Below, one piece after another: positions 17,690-25,608 of a stretch of DNA of 64,000 nucleotides. The stretch is taken from NCBI RefSeq assembly GCF_014837145.1, contig NZ_JACYFS010000002.1:62001-126000 (forward strand), read 5' to 3'. Under the pieces are notes generated by a model. The model saw only the letters and a program-made list of their open reading frames with translations. It searched no databases and was not told the origin of the DNA. This DNA is from Chryseobacterium caseinilyticum (GTDB lineage Bacteria > Bacteroidota > Bacteroidia > Flavobacteriales > Weeksellaceae). Within the stretch, counting starts at the first letter, position 1. Each line of letters starts with the position of its first letter. The position numbers were made by a program, and so were the translations under genes.

Positions 17690-18331
17690 ATGGAAAATTT
17701 CAAAATACGGATCAACAGAGGTATAATATCTGAACAATTTCTAAAAAGAAGTATCTCAGATTTTCATGACGCCTGCCAATATATTTCAAAGCTGCCGTAT
17801 AAAAGAAATTCAGATAAAAATAATATTCTGTGTGTATTTGATGATTTGGGCGGAACCTGCAGTACGAAACATGCGACGTTACGAAAACTTGCTCTGGAAA
17901 ACGGTCATACTGATATAAAACTGATCCTTGGAATCTTTAAAATGGATACAGAATATACTTGGAAAATTAAAAATACTTTAGAAAAATTTAATCTGAATTA
18001 CATTCCCGAGGCACACAATTATCTGAAAATCGATGATGAATATTTTGATTTTACCAAACCTGGATCAGATTATCTTCAGTTTAAATCTAAATTATTGATT
18101 GAAAGGGAAATAGAATTTGATGAAATTCTTGATGAGAAGATATCCTTTCATAAAGATTTTCTTAAAAAGTGGATTGCTGATCAAAATATCCATTGTAGCT
18201 TAGATGAAATCTGGAATATCAGAGAACAGTGCATCAAAGATTTACAGGGAAATGATGATAGCGAAATTCAAAATTCTTCGCCCGTCTGCTATCTGAACAG
18301 TCCCGAAATCCGTGATGAATACAAACAATAG
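17690..18331 (+). CDS. Hypothetical protein, possible transglutaminase-like cysteine fold
   Basis: A 213-residue soluble protein with no signal peptide. The order Cys57 (DLGGTCSTKHATL), His109 (PEAHNYLKI) and Asp120 (DDEYFDFTKP) copies the Cys-His-Asp triad of the transglutaminase/NAT-like fold, where Cys begins a helix, His heads a strand and Asp follows about ten residues later. That fold serves peptidases, amidases and acyltransferases. No overall family was recognised and the call rests on this motif. The gene stands alone, followed after 65 bases by mtaB with its own promoter. Confidence 0.6.
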   Translation: MENFKIRINRGIISEQFLKRSISDFHDACQYISKLPYKRNSDKNNILCVFDDLGGTCSTKHATLRKLALENGHTDIKLILGIFKMDTEYTWKIKNTLEKFNLNYIPEAHNYLKIDDEYFDFTKPGSDYLQFKSKLLIEREIEFDEILDEKISFHKDFLKKWIADQNIHCSLDEIWNIREQCIKDLQGNDDSEIQNSSPVCYLNSPEIRDEYKQ

Positions 18332-18341
18332 ATTCAATCGA

Positions 18342-18372
18342 TTTAGAATTTATATTAAATTGATTATCTTTG
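18342..18372 (+). promoter_or_regulatory. Promoter of mtaB
   Basis: TATCTTTG at 18365-18372 is a perfect TAnnTTTG. TTTA at 18342-18345 lies exactly 19 bases upstream and differs from the -33 TTTG by one base. Confidence 0.65.
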
Positions 18373-18396
18373 CACCCACAATTTTAATCATCCTAA

Positions 18397-19743
18397 ATGT
18401 CTCATATTCACAGAACTGCCGCATTTCACACCCTTGGCTGCAAATTAAATTTTGCAGAAACATCTACTATTGCCCGTCAATTAACAGATGCAGGTTACGA
18501 CAAGGTTAGTTTTGATGACAGAGCAGATGTTTATGTAATCAATACCTGTTCGGTAACTGAAAATGCGGACCGTGAATGTAAACTTCACGTAAAACGCGCC
18601 ATGAAAGCCAATCCCGAAGGTTTGGTGGTCATTGTCGGTTGTTATGCTCAGCTGAAACCTGAAGAGATTTCTCAGATTACCGGAGTTGATCTGGTGCTTG
18701 GAGCCAAAGAAAAATTTAACATCCTGAGCTATCTTGATGATTTGGAAAAGTCTGAAAGCGAAGGTGTTGTCCATTCATGTGAAATAGAAGAAACCGATTT
18801 TTTCATCGGGAGCTATTCAATTGGAGACAGAACCAGAGCTTTTCTGAAGGTTCAGGACGGTTGTGATTACAAATGTACATACTGCACCATTCCTTTAGCG
18901 AGAGGGATTTCCCGTTCAGACACCATCGAAAATGTTCTGCAAAATGCCAGGGAAATTGCAGCGAGAGATATCAAAGAAATTGTTTTAACCGGTGTCAACA
19001 TTGGTGATTACGGAAAAGGCGAATTTGGAAACAAAAGACACGAGCATACTTTTTTAGATTTAATTAAAGAACTTGATGAGGTTAATGGTATTGAAAGAAT
19101 CCGTATTTCATCGATTGAACCGAATCTTTTGAAGGATGAAAGCATCGAACTGGTTTCTAAAAGCAAAAGTTTTGTTCCCCATTTTCATATTCCTTTACAA
19201 TCTGGTAGCGATGATTTGCTGAAAAAAATGAAACGCCGTTATCTTACGAAATTATATAATGACAGAGTCAATAAGATTCGTGATGTAATGCCTCATGCCG
19301 CAATTGGCGTAGACGTCATCGTAGGCTTTCCTGGAGAGACGGAAGAATTATTTATGGAAACCTATAATTTCCTCAATGAGCTTCCCATAAGTTATCTCCA
19401 CGTTTTCACTTACTCAGAGAGAGAAAATACCGAAGCTGCCGAAATGGACGGCGCAGTTCCGATTCCTGAAAGAAAAAGACGCAACAAAATGCTGAGAATT
19501 CTTTCCGAGAAAAAGAAGATGTCATTCTACCAGAGTCAGCTTGGGCAAACACTTCCTGTACTTTGGGAACACGAAAATAAAGACGGAAAAATGTACGGCT
19601 TCACAGAAAATTATGTGAGGGTACAAAAAGATTTTGATGCTGCGTGTGTTAATCAGATTGAGTTTTTGAAACTTGACAACATCTTGTCAGATGGCACGGT
19701 TTCTGTCAGGTCATCTTTCGAAAGTTTTTTAGCAAAAGCATAG
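18397..19743 (+). CDS. mtaB: tRNA t6A37 methylthiotransferase MtaB
   Basis: A 448-residue radical-SAM enzyme that adds a methylthio group to t6A37 of ANN-decoding tRNAs. The N-terminal UPF0004 domain holds three cluster cysteines (TLGCKLNFAE, INTCSVTENAD, IVGCYAQLKPEE). The radical-SAM motif CDYKCTYC lies in VQDGCDYKCTYCTIPLARG near residue 155, and a TRAM-like tail ends the protein. The TLGCKLNFAE start and lack of RimO features favour MtaB over MiaB or RimO. tsaD, which helps make the t6A substrate, lies at 41 kb in this window. Confidence 0.93.
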   Translation: MSHIHRTAAFHTLGCKLNFAETSTIARQLTDAGYDKVSFDDRADVYVINTCSVTENADRECKLHVKRAMKANPEGLVVIVGCYAQLKPEEISQITGVDLVLGAKEKFNILSYLDDLEKSESEGVVHSCEIEETDFFIGSYSIGDRTRAFLKVQDGCDYKCTYCTIPLARGISRSDTIENVLQNAREIAARDIKEIVLTGVNIGDYGKGEFGNKRHEHTFLDLIKELDEVNGIERIRISSIEPNLLKDESIELVSKSKSFVPHFHIPLQSGSDDLLKKMKRRYLTKLYNDRVNKIRDVMPHAAIGVDVIVGFPGETEELFMETYNFLNELPISYLHVFTYSERENTEAAEMDGAVPIPERKRRNKMLRILSEKKKMSFYQSQLGQTLPVLWEHENKDGKMYGFTENYVRVQKDFDAACVNQIEFLKLDNILSDGTVSVRSSFESFLAKA

Positions 19744-19801
19744 TCTGTTTGCTTTAATTCTACTAAATTTATTCTTTAACGATTTTAAAATCTACATTCT
19801 T

Positions 19802-21307
19802 ATGAGAGATAAGTTTTTATCTTGGGGTTTGGTATTGGTGATTGTGACATGGATTGTCGCATTGCTCATCAAAGCCCATTATTGGATTCCGATATTTTTA
19901 ACTGCAGTTTATGCACTTGGAGTTTACAATACTTACCAAACCAAACACGCTATTCTCCGAAACTTTCCTGTTTTAGGCTATTTCAGATACTTTTTTGAAG
20001 GAATTTCTCCTGAGATGCAGCAGTATTTTATTGAAAGAGAAACGGATGGCAAACCTTTTCCGAGAAATCAGCGGTCTGCAGTGTACAGACGTTCAAAAAA
20101 TCTTAGTGATACAGTACCTTTCGGAACGCAGCTGGAAGTAAATCACAGAAAATATGAAGGAATAAAACATTCCATCTATGCCAAATCGCCGAAGGAAGAA
20201 CTGCCGAGAGTTTTGGTGGGTGGTGAACAATGTACGCAGCCTTACAATGCCTCATTATTTAATATTTCAGCAATGAGTTTCGGTGCGTTGAGCGACAGAG
20301 CTCAGATTTCGTTAAACAGAGGAGCCAAAAAAGGAAACTTTTATCACAATACAGGAGAAGGAGGGATTTCTCCGCATCACATGGAAGGTGGAGATTTGTG
20401 CTGGCAGATCGGTACAGGATATTTCGGATGCAGGGATGACGAAGGAAATTTTAATCCAGATTTATTCACCAGATATGCCACACTTCCCAATGTGAAAATG
20501 ATTGAAATTAAATTGTCCCAAGGCGCAAAGCCCGGCCACGGCGGTGTTTTACCTGGAGTGAAAAATACGCCTGAGATTGCTAAAATCCGTCACGTACAAC
20601 CTGGTTTGACGATTGTTTCACCACCATCACATTCATCGTTTTCAGATGCCGCAGGTTTATTGCAGTTTGTACAGCATTTAAGAGAGCTTTCTGGTGGAAA
20701 ACCCGTTGGTTTCAAGTTGTGCATTGGTGATACTAAAGAATTTGAAGACATCTGCGTTCAGATGAATGCACTTGAAATTTATCCTGATTTTATCACCGTC
20801 GATGGAGCAGAAGGAGGAACCGGTGCCGCACCTCCAGAGTTTTCTGATGGAGTAGGAATGCCCCTGGAACCGGCTTTGATTTTTGTAAACCGAACTCTTA
20901 AAAACTATGATTTACGGGATAAGCTGAGAATCATCGCCAGCGGAAAAGTGCTTACAAGCTTGGATATCCTTAGAGCCGTAGCCATGGGAGCTGATATGTG
21001 CAACAATGCAAGAGGATTTATGTTTTCGCTGGGCTGCATCCAGGCGTTGAGGTGTAATAACAACAACTGTCCGACGGGAGTTGCAACGCAGGACAAAATG
21101 TTAATCAAAGGTCTTGATGTCACAGACAAAGCCGAAAGGGTGTATCATTTCCATAAAAATACTTTACATACCTGTAACGAATTAATCGCTGCAGCTGGAA
21201 GAGAATCTTACGAACAGGTCGATGCCTCGATGTTTATGAGAGGCGATGAATTTGAGCATCTTTCAGATCATTATTTCCCTGATATTTTAGGTAATGTAAG
21301 AAAGTAA
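19802..21307 (+). CDS. FMN-binding glutamate synthase family protein
   Basis: A 501-residue protein: an N-terminal hydrophobic segment (roughly residues 8-40) followed by the FMN barrel of glutamate synthase (FNISAMSFGALSDRAQISLNRGA, LSQGAKPGHGGVLPG, TVDGAEGGTGAAPPEF). The Cys-rich GCIQALRCNNNNCPTGVATQ matches the GOGAT iron-sulfur region. It lacks the glutaminase domain of GltB, so it is not a full glutamate synthase; related stand-alone proteins have unknown donors. The membrane anchor suggests work at the inner membrane. Confidence 0.85.
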   Translation: MRDKFLSWGLVLVIVTWIVALLIKAHYWIPIFLTAVYALGVYNTYQTKHAILRNFPVLGYFRYFFEGISPEMQQYFIERETDGKPFPRNQRSAVYRRSKNLSDTVPFGTQLEVNHRKYEGIKHSIYAKSPKEELPRVLVGGEQCTQPYNASLFNISAMSFGALSDRAQISLNRGAKKGNFYHNTGEGGISPHHMEGGDLCWQIGTGYFGCRDDEGNFNPDLFTRYATLPNVKMIEIKLSQGAKPGHGGVLPGVKNTPEIAKIRHVQPGLTIVSPPSHSSFSDAAGLLQFVQHLRELSGGKPVGFKLCIGDTKEFEDICVQMNALEIYPDFITVDGAEGGTGAAPPEFSDGVGMPLEPALIFVNRTLKNYDLRDKLRIIASGKVLTSLDILRAVAMGADMCNNARGFMFSLGCIQALRCNNNNCPTGVATQDKMLIKGLDVTDKAERVYHFHKNTLHTCNELIAAAGRESYEQVDASMFMRGDEFEHLSDHYFPDILGNVRK

Positions 21308-21331
21308 ATGATATCATTTTAATTTTTTTAT

Positions 21332-21420
21332 GCGCCTGTATCCGCCCTCCATTCCCGCTTTTTTGTGCCGATGCTTTTGCCTTCGCTTACAAAAAGAGCT
21401 CCATTCAGGTCGGGGCGTGC
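21332..21420 (+). repeat. Dispersed structured intergenic element, copy A
   Basis: About 89 bases sharing gcgcctgtatccg, ttcccgcttttttg, caaaaagagctcca and cggggcg with a second copy at 36798-36877. The ends (gcgcc and the ggcg-rich tail) and the inner gctttttt/aaaaagagc segments can pair, so it can fold into a hairpin with a variable centre. The copy lies between convergent gene ends. No protein-coding potential is conserved between the copies. Confidence 0.75.
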
Positions 21421-21445
21421 AGGATTCGGCTTTAGATTTAATCAT

Positions 21446-21484
21446 AAAAAAAAGCTTCGTTTTTGGCGAAGCATTTTTTTTAAA
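21446..21484. terminator. Terminator downstream of repeat copy A
   Basis: Stem gcttcg / cgaagc around ttttttgg-type loop sequence, with an A-run to the left and a T-run to the right. It serves the FKBP-like gene on the minus strand and possibly the glutamate-synthase-like gene on the plus strand. Confidence 0.75.
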
Positions 21485-21498
21485 TATTTTTTTTAGTT

Positions 21499-22242
21499 TT
21501 AATCCTGAGTAGACATATTTCTCGGGGTAGATTTATACACCTGAAGATTAAAGATAAAAGTTGTATTTCTAAACGGTGAAGCATATAGAGTTCCAAAAGA
21601 TGAATGTTCATCTCTAGCGTAAGCAGCTTTTGATGGAACAATAATCACTCCTTGAAGATTGTAATTTTCTGAATCTGACTGATCGAAAGCTTTAAACTTT
21701 CTGATGGCTTCCTGAAAACCTTCCATTTCATAATAACTGCTTGGTTTTCCGCTGATTGCTTTCGTTGAAGTTTTAGCATAATAGAAGATTGGATCAGAAA
21801 TCGGACTTCCGGTTTCATCTAACGGAGAGAATCCGGAAAAATTTGAGCTTGTAATGAATGTTACATTTCCGTCTGTATTTCCTGCCAGATATGCTTTTGC
21901 TCTCATCATAATTCTCATCACATCAGTATTGCCAATTGTAGTTCCCGGGTTAGGCTGTCCCGTCGCTCTGATAATATAGATTGCTCCGGAAGGCGTTGTT
22001 TGCGGGTTCAAAGCACTCAGTTTCGTTTCATTATCATCTGCAGTGTCGGTACTGCTGAATGGTTTAATATTTCCTTTGGCATCAAGATAGTTATTATCCA
22101 TAAACTTCTGAATAGCCTCATTGTCATAGTTATTCTGAACGTTAATGTCCTCGGGCTCTTTATAAGTTTCTACTTCATCGTCTTTTTTACATGCTGAAAA
22201 ACAAAGTGATCCGGCGAGTACATACAAAAATATTTTCTTCAT
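21499..22242 (-). CDS. FKBP-type peptidyl-prolyl isomerase-like lipoprotein
   Basis: A 247-residue exported lipoprotein when started at the ATG at 22242, giving MKKIFLYVLAGSLCFSACKK with the lipobox FSAC. An in-frame start 13 codons upstream would put extra polar residues before the signal and is rejected. The C-terminal half has the FKBP outline: GFQEAIRKFKAFD, LQGVIIVPSKAAYARDE, SPFRNTTFIFNLQVYK. Several aromatic pocket residues of classical FKBPs are not obvious, so isomerase activity is uncertain. Probably periplasmic or outer-membrane anchored. Confidence 0.75.
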   Translation of the reverse strand: MKKIFLYVLAGSLCFSACKKDDEVETYKEPEDINVQNNYDNEAIQKFMDNNYLDAKGNIKPFSSTDTADDNETKLSALNPQTTPSGAIYIIRATGQPNPGTTIGNTDVMRIMMRAKAYLAGNTDGNVTFITSSNFSGFSPLDETGSPISDPIFYYAKTSTKAISGKPSSYYEMEGFQEAIRKFKAFDQSDSENYNLQGVIIVPSKAAYARDEHSSFGTLYASPFRNTTFIFNLQVYKSTPRNMSTQD

Positions 22243-22278
22243 TTTAAAAACTTTACTTACTTTACAAATAATTATCGA

Positions 22279-22286
22279 CAAAAGTA
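22279..22286 (-). promoter_or_regulatory. -7 promoter element for the FKBP-like gene
   Basis: TACTTTTG on the minus strand, 36 bases upstream of the ATG at 22242 and 11 bases before the divergent S4-domain gene. It supports the downstream start choice. Confidence 0.4.
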
Positions 22287-22297
22287 TAAAAAAAAAT

Positions 22298-22735
22298 ATG
22301 AGAATAGATAAATTTTTGTGGAGTATTCGGTTTTATAAGACAAGAACAGTCTCTGCAGAGGAAATAAAAAAAAACAGAGTAACCATTGGAGGTACTGTGG
22401 TAAAGGCTTCGAGAGAAGTAAAAGAAGGTGATGTTATTCAGATCAGGAAAAATCAGATTGATTATAAAATTAAAGTTTTACAAATCCCTACAAGCAGAAT
22501 GGGAGCCAAACTGGTTCCGTTACATATTAAAGACATCACAGATAAAGAACAGATTGAATTGCTCAAGCTTCGCCGTGAATCTCAAAACTATTACAGAGGT
22601 AAAGGGGAGGGCAGGCCTACAAAAAAAGACCGGCGAGATATTGATGATTATTCCGGGAACGACATCGATCCGGATTTTACAGATTGGGACGACTTCTTTG
22701 GTGAATCTGATGCAGACGAGAAAAATGAAGACTAA
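22298..22735 (+). CDS. hslR: S4-domain RNA-binding protein, Hsp15-like
   Basis: A 145-residue protein with the S4 RNA-binding domain at residues 1-60 (MRIDKFLWSIRFYKTRTVSA, NRVTIGGTVVKASREVKEGD, IQIRK). Hsp15 (HslR) binds 50S subunits carrying nascent chains released by heat stress. The C-terminal part is basic (RGKGEGRPTKKDRRD) then very acidic (DFTDWDDFFGESDADEKNED), longer than in E. coli Hsp15. The domain is certain; the gene name is the closest match. Confidence 0.8.
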   Translation: MRIDKFLWSIRFYKTRTVSAEEIKKNRVTIGGTVVKASREVKEGDVIQIRKNQIDYKIKVLQIPTSRMGAKLVPLHIKDITDKEQIELLKLRRESQNYYRGKGEGRPTKKDRRDIDDYSGNDIDPDFTDWDDFFGESDADEKNED

Positions 22736-22742
22736 TTATATT

Positions 22743-22770
22743 AAAACTTTACCTCACAGGTAAAGTTTTT
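22743..22770. terminator. Terminator between hslR and aroK
   Basis: Stem aaaactttacct / aggtaaagtttt with a CAC loop and a T-run on the plus strand. It overlaps the last codons of the convergent aroK gene. Confidence 0.75.
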
Positions 22771-23269
22771 CTTTTATTTCCAAAACAATGTCTTCAGGAT
22801 TTTTGCCATCAGTACTGATCATAAATTGTGATTTCGAATAAAAAGCATTTCTTTCAAACAGATGCTTCGCAATAAACTCAGGTAAATCTTCTTCCGAAAT
22901 TTTCGCCACCAGAGGTCTTTTTTCTTTTTGCTTGGAAAGTCTGGCGACAAGTGTACCGATATTTGCCTTCAGAAAAATGCTTTTAGAATTCAGATTTATA
23001 ATTTCCATATTATTATAATAAGCCGGGGTTCCGCCACCAAGGCTTAATACAACGTTTTCTTCGGTTACAAGAATTTCTTCTAAAACTTCTCTTTCTGTCT
23101 TTCTAAAGAAAATTTCTCCCTTTTTTTCGAAGATTTCGGGTATTGTCATTTTTAAACGCTTAGAAATCTCTCTGTCGAGGTCTAAAAGTTTAAAATTTAT
23201 TTCGTCGCTTAAGATTTTGGAAATGTGAGATTTGCCGCTCCCCATGTATCCGACCAGTGAAATTATCAT
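22754..23269 (-). CDS. aroK: Shikimate kinase
   Basis: A 171-residue kinase that phosphorylates shikimate at O3 in aromatic amino-acid synthesis. P-loop GYMGSGKS at residues 7-14, DLDREISKR (the Asp that positions shikimate), FRKTEREVL with the substrate-binding Arg, and VVLSLGGGTPAYY with the GGG motif are all present. The lid region KEKRPLVAK follows. Full length. It is convergent with hslR and divergent from the tRNA operon. Confidence 0.93.
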   Translation of the reverse strand: MIISLVGYMGSGKSHISKILSDEINFKLLDLDREISKRLKMTIPEIFEKKGEIFFRKTEREVLEEILVTEENVVLSLGGGTPAYYNNMEIINLNSKSIFLKANIGTLVARLSKQKEKRPLVAKISEEDLPEFIAKHLFERNAFYSKSQFMISTDGKNPEDIVLEIKEKLYL

Positions 23270-23300
23270 GAAATTATTTTAAACAAATTTGCAAAAAAGT

Positions 23301-23330
23301 TTTGAGATAACGAAAAAAGCTATATCTTTG
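23301..23330 (+). promoter_or_regulatory. Promoter of the tRNA-Lys/Leu/Lys operon
   Basis: TTTG at 23301-23304 and TATCTTTG at 23323-23330, 18 bases apart, match the Bacteroidota TTTG / TAnnTTTG promoter. The first tRNA begins 55 bases further on. Confidence 0.75.
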
Positions 23331-23385
23331 CACCACTAAAAACAAGGGACATTACTTAACGGTGAAACTTGATAATAAAGTGACC

Positions 23386-23458
23386 GACTCGGTAGCTCAG
23401 CTGGTAGAGCAATACACTTTTAATGTATGGGTCCTGGGTTCGAATCCCAGCCGGGTCA
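23386..23458 (+). tRNA. tRNA-Lys (anticodon TTT), copy 1
   Basis: 73 bases without encoded CCA. The acceptor stem gactcgg / ccgggtc has one G-U pair. The D-arm gctcagctggtagagc is regular. The anticodon arm ataca-cttttaa-tgtat gives TTT, and the T-arm is ctggg-ttcgaat-cccag. It is identical to the copy at 23654. Confidence 0.95.
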
Positions 23459-23494
23459 CTAGCAAAAATGAATTACTTTTCTGTAATTTTTTTT

Positions 23495-23577
23495 GCCTGC
23501 GTGGTGAAATTGGTAGACACGCCATCTTGAGGGGGTGGTTTCCTAAGGATGTGCTGGTTCGAGTCCAGTCGCAGGCA
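23495..23577 (+). tRNA. tRNA-Leu (anticodon GAG)
   Basis: 83 bases, class II with a long variable arm. The acceptor stem is gcctgcg / cgcaggc. The anticodon arm ccatc-ttgaggg-ggtgg gives anticodon GAG, reading CTC/CTT. The variable arm tttcctaagga precedes the T-arm ctgg-ttcgagt-ccag. No encoded CCA. Confidence 0.93.
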
Positions 23578-23653
23578 CAAGCAAAAAAATGTACGTTAAC
23601 TTGTAAGTTTTATAAAATTAATTATATATTTACGACGTTAATATTACGTGACC

Positions 23654-23726
23654 GACTCGGTAGCTCAGCTGGTAGAGCAATACACTTTTAATGTATGGGT
23701 CCTGGGTTCGAATCCCAGCCGGGTCA
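23654..23726 (+). tRNA. tRNA-Lys (anticodon TTT), copy 2
   Basis: Same 73-base sequence as copy 1, and the identity reaches six bases upstream (gtgacc) and one base downstream. This indicates recent duplication or gene conversion around the tRNA-Leu. Confidence 0.95.
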
Positions 23727-23780
23727 CGAGTTTACTGAAAAGTAAATTTTTTTCATATTAATATTTTGTGATTTGGTGTT

Positions 23781-23813
23781 TCAAAGGCTTCTTTCCAGAA
23801 GCCTTTGATTTTT
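23781..23813 (+). terminator. Terminator of the tRNA operon
   Basis: Stem tcaaaggcttct / agaagcctttga with a TTCC loop, followed by TTTTT. It ends just before the stop of the convergent panC gene. Confidence 0.85.
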
Positions 23814-23816
23814 ATG

Positions 23817-24662
23817 CTACATTGGTAAATTATCAATTAATCTTACACCATCTACAATCACAACGATAAATGCTCTGTATTTTCTGTCATTATAAAAAAA
23901 CTCTGCTTCTTTTAAGGTCTTTTCTTCAGCAATCAGAAAGTATTCAAGCTGCATATTTTGCTGGTCATCAAAAACATCTTTTACCTTATCTTTAATAACA
24001 GAATAAGAATCTTCCTTAAACCAGGTTTTTACTTTTGTAAGTGTTTCAAAAATTACCTTTGAGGCATCTCTTCTTGTCTCAGAAAGTCTTTGGTTTCTTG
24101 AGCTTAAAGCCAATCCGTTATCTGCTCTGTGGGTGGGAACGCCAATTATTTTTACCGGAAGATTCTGCATTTCAACCATTTTTTTGATGATCGCCAGTTG
24201 CTGGAAATCTTTTTCCCCAAAATATGCGTAATCTGGTTTTACCTGCTTAAATAGTTCTTCCACCACAGTTCCCACACCGTCAAAATGACCGGGACGCGAT
24301 TTTCCTTCCATTTCATTTTCCAACCCGCCAAAATCATAGTTTTTACTTTTCGCCTGCTCAGGATAAATATCTGAAACTTCCGGGATATAAACAGCGTCTA
24401 CCAAACCTGAGTTTTTTAATATATGGAGATCTCTGTCCACATCACGTGGATATTTTGCCAGATCATCCTGATTATTGAATTGGGTGGGATTTACAAATAT
24501 TGATGAGATCACAAGATCGTTATCTTTACGTGCTTCTTTATATAATGAAAGGTGCCCGTCGTGCAAAGCTCCCATTGTGGGTGCGAAACCGATCCGCTTT
24601 CCCATTTCCCGTTGTCTTTCTATAAAATCCTGAAGAATTTTTCTGCTTTTTAAAACTTCCAT
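23817..24662 (-). CDS. panC: Pantothenate synthetase
   Basis: A 281-residue pantoate--beta-alanine ligase, the last step of pantothenate synthesis. The nucleotidyl-transferase motif GFAPTMGALHDGHLSL (the HIGH-like HDGH) is at about 22-37. FVNPTQF, GHFDGVGTVVEELF, YFGEKDFQQLAII and SSRNQRLS follow in the normal order. panD, which supplies its beta-alanine, lies at 58.8 kb rather than next door. A -7 element (TATTTTTG on the minus strand, 24682-24689) precedes it. Confidence 0.95.
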   Translation of the reverse strand: MEVLKSRKILQDFIERQREMGKRIGFAPTMGALHDGHLSLYKEARKDNDLVISSIFVNPTQFNNQDDLAKYPRDVDRDLHILKNSGLVDAVYIPEVSDIYPEQAKSKNYDFGGLENEMEGKSRPGHFDGVGTVVEELFKQVKPDYAYFGEKDFQQLAIIKKMVEMQNLPVKIIGVPTHRADNGLALSSRNQRLSETRRDASKVIFETLTKVKTWFKEDSYSVIKDKVKDVFDDQQNMQLEYFLIAEEKTLKEAEFFYNDRKYRAFIVVIVDGVRLIDNLPM

Positions 24663-24784
24663 ATTACTTTAATAGTTTATTCAAAAATAATAAATAATGA
24701 CGTAATCAGGATAATTTGTTTTAGAGATATGGGTTCTTTTATCGTAAAAAAATGTTAATTAAAATAATGTTGAATGTTTTTTCG

Positions 24785-24792
24785 TAATTTTG
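24785..24792 (+). promoter_or_regulatory. -7 promoter element for the GT5-like gene
   Basis: TAATTTTG, 35 bases upstream of the preferred ATG at 24828, fits TAnnTTTG. It lies inside any longer reading of that frame, which supports the downstream start. Confidence 0.5.
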
Positions 24793-24827
24793 CACATTAT
24801 AGCATTTTTAAATATAGAAAAGAATTT

Positions 24828-25598
24828 ATGCCCAATCAGAAAATACTGTACATTACCACAGAGATGTACCCTTATCAGGAAGATACAAATTTAGCTTCGG
24901 TGGTAAACAAAATGGCGCTTAAAATGCACAATGAAGGCAATGATGTAAGAGTTTTTATGCCGAGATTTGGACAGATAAGTGAAAGGAAATTTCAACTGCA
25001 TGAGGTGATCCGCCTTTCCGGGATGAATATTATTATCAATGATCTGGATCAGCCTCTTATCATCAAGGTAGCTTCTCTGCCGGGCGAAAGGCTACAGGTT
25101 TATTTTATAGATAACGAAGAATACTTCAAAAGAAAACAAACTTACTTCGAGGATGACGGAACTCCTTTTGAGGATAATGATGAGCGTGCCATCTTCTTTG
25201 CAAGAGGTGTAATCGAAACAATCAAGAAGCTCAACTGGGTGCCGGATGTTATTCATTTGAATGGATGGATGGCTTCATTTGTTCCTGTTTATCTTAAAAC
25301 TTATTACGGTTCCGATACTTATTTTAAAGATGCTAAAATTGTACTTTCTGTGTACAATGAAAAAAATGCAGCTTTAAGTTCTACTATTTCTGAAAAACTT
25401 AAGTTTGATAATATTTCAGATTTAAAATCGTTAGAAAATCCAAGTTTTGAAAGTTTTGTTATCGAAAGCATGGGTTATGTAGACAGCATCGTGAAAGGTG
25501 ACGAATTTTTAAATGAAAATCTGGATAAAGCTTTCAACGAAAGTTCCACTGCAAAGTCGGAATATCTTGATGTAGATTCAATCAAAACTTTATATTAA
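24828..25598 (+). CDS. Half-size glycogen/starch synthase (GT5) domain protein, catalytic motifs lost
   Basis: A 256-residue protein from the ATG at 24828. The fold matches only the N-terminal domain of glycogen synthase: ILYITTEMYPY (6-16), ALKMHNEGNDVRVFMPRFG (30-48) and VPDVIHLNGWMASFVPVYL (138-156). The C-terminal GT-B domain is absent. The ADP-glucose loop KTGGLAD is replaced by QEDTNLAS (17-24), and the HDWH element is NGWM (145-148). Glycogen synthesis is therefore unlikely; a sugar-nucleotide sensor or regulatory role is possible. It starts a plus-strand series with DUF4270, glmS and gldKLMN and lies 10 bases upstream of the DUF4270 gene. Confidence 0.8.
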   Translation: MPNQKILYITTEMYPYQEDTNLASVVNKMALKMHNEGNDVRVFMPRFGQISERKFQLHEVIRLSGMNIIINDLDQPLIIKVASLPGERLQVYFIDNEEYFKRKQTYFEDDGTPFEDNDERAIFFARGVIETIKKLNWVPDVIHLNGWMASFVPVYLKTYYGSDTYFKDAKIVLSVYNEKNAALSSTISEKLKFDNISDLKSLENPSFESFVIESMGYVDSIVKGDEFLNENLDKAFNESSTAKSEYLDVDSIKTLY

Positions 25599-25608
25599 AA
25601 TAATTTTA

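Noticed and set aside
14157..18331. The accessory patch as a defence island
   Set aside because: The genes point in different directions, have separate promoters or terminators, and include no recognised restriction, CBASS, Abi or retron component. Only one has a weak nuclease-like motif.
21330..21512. A 60-residue plus-strand reading frame across the dispersed repeat and terminator
   Set aside because: It has no family, covers the repeat and a strong hairpin, and the second repeat copy does not encode a similar protein.
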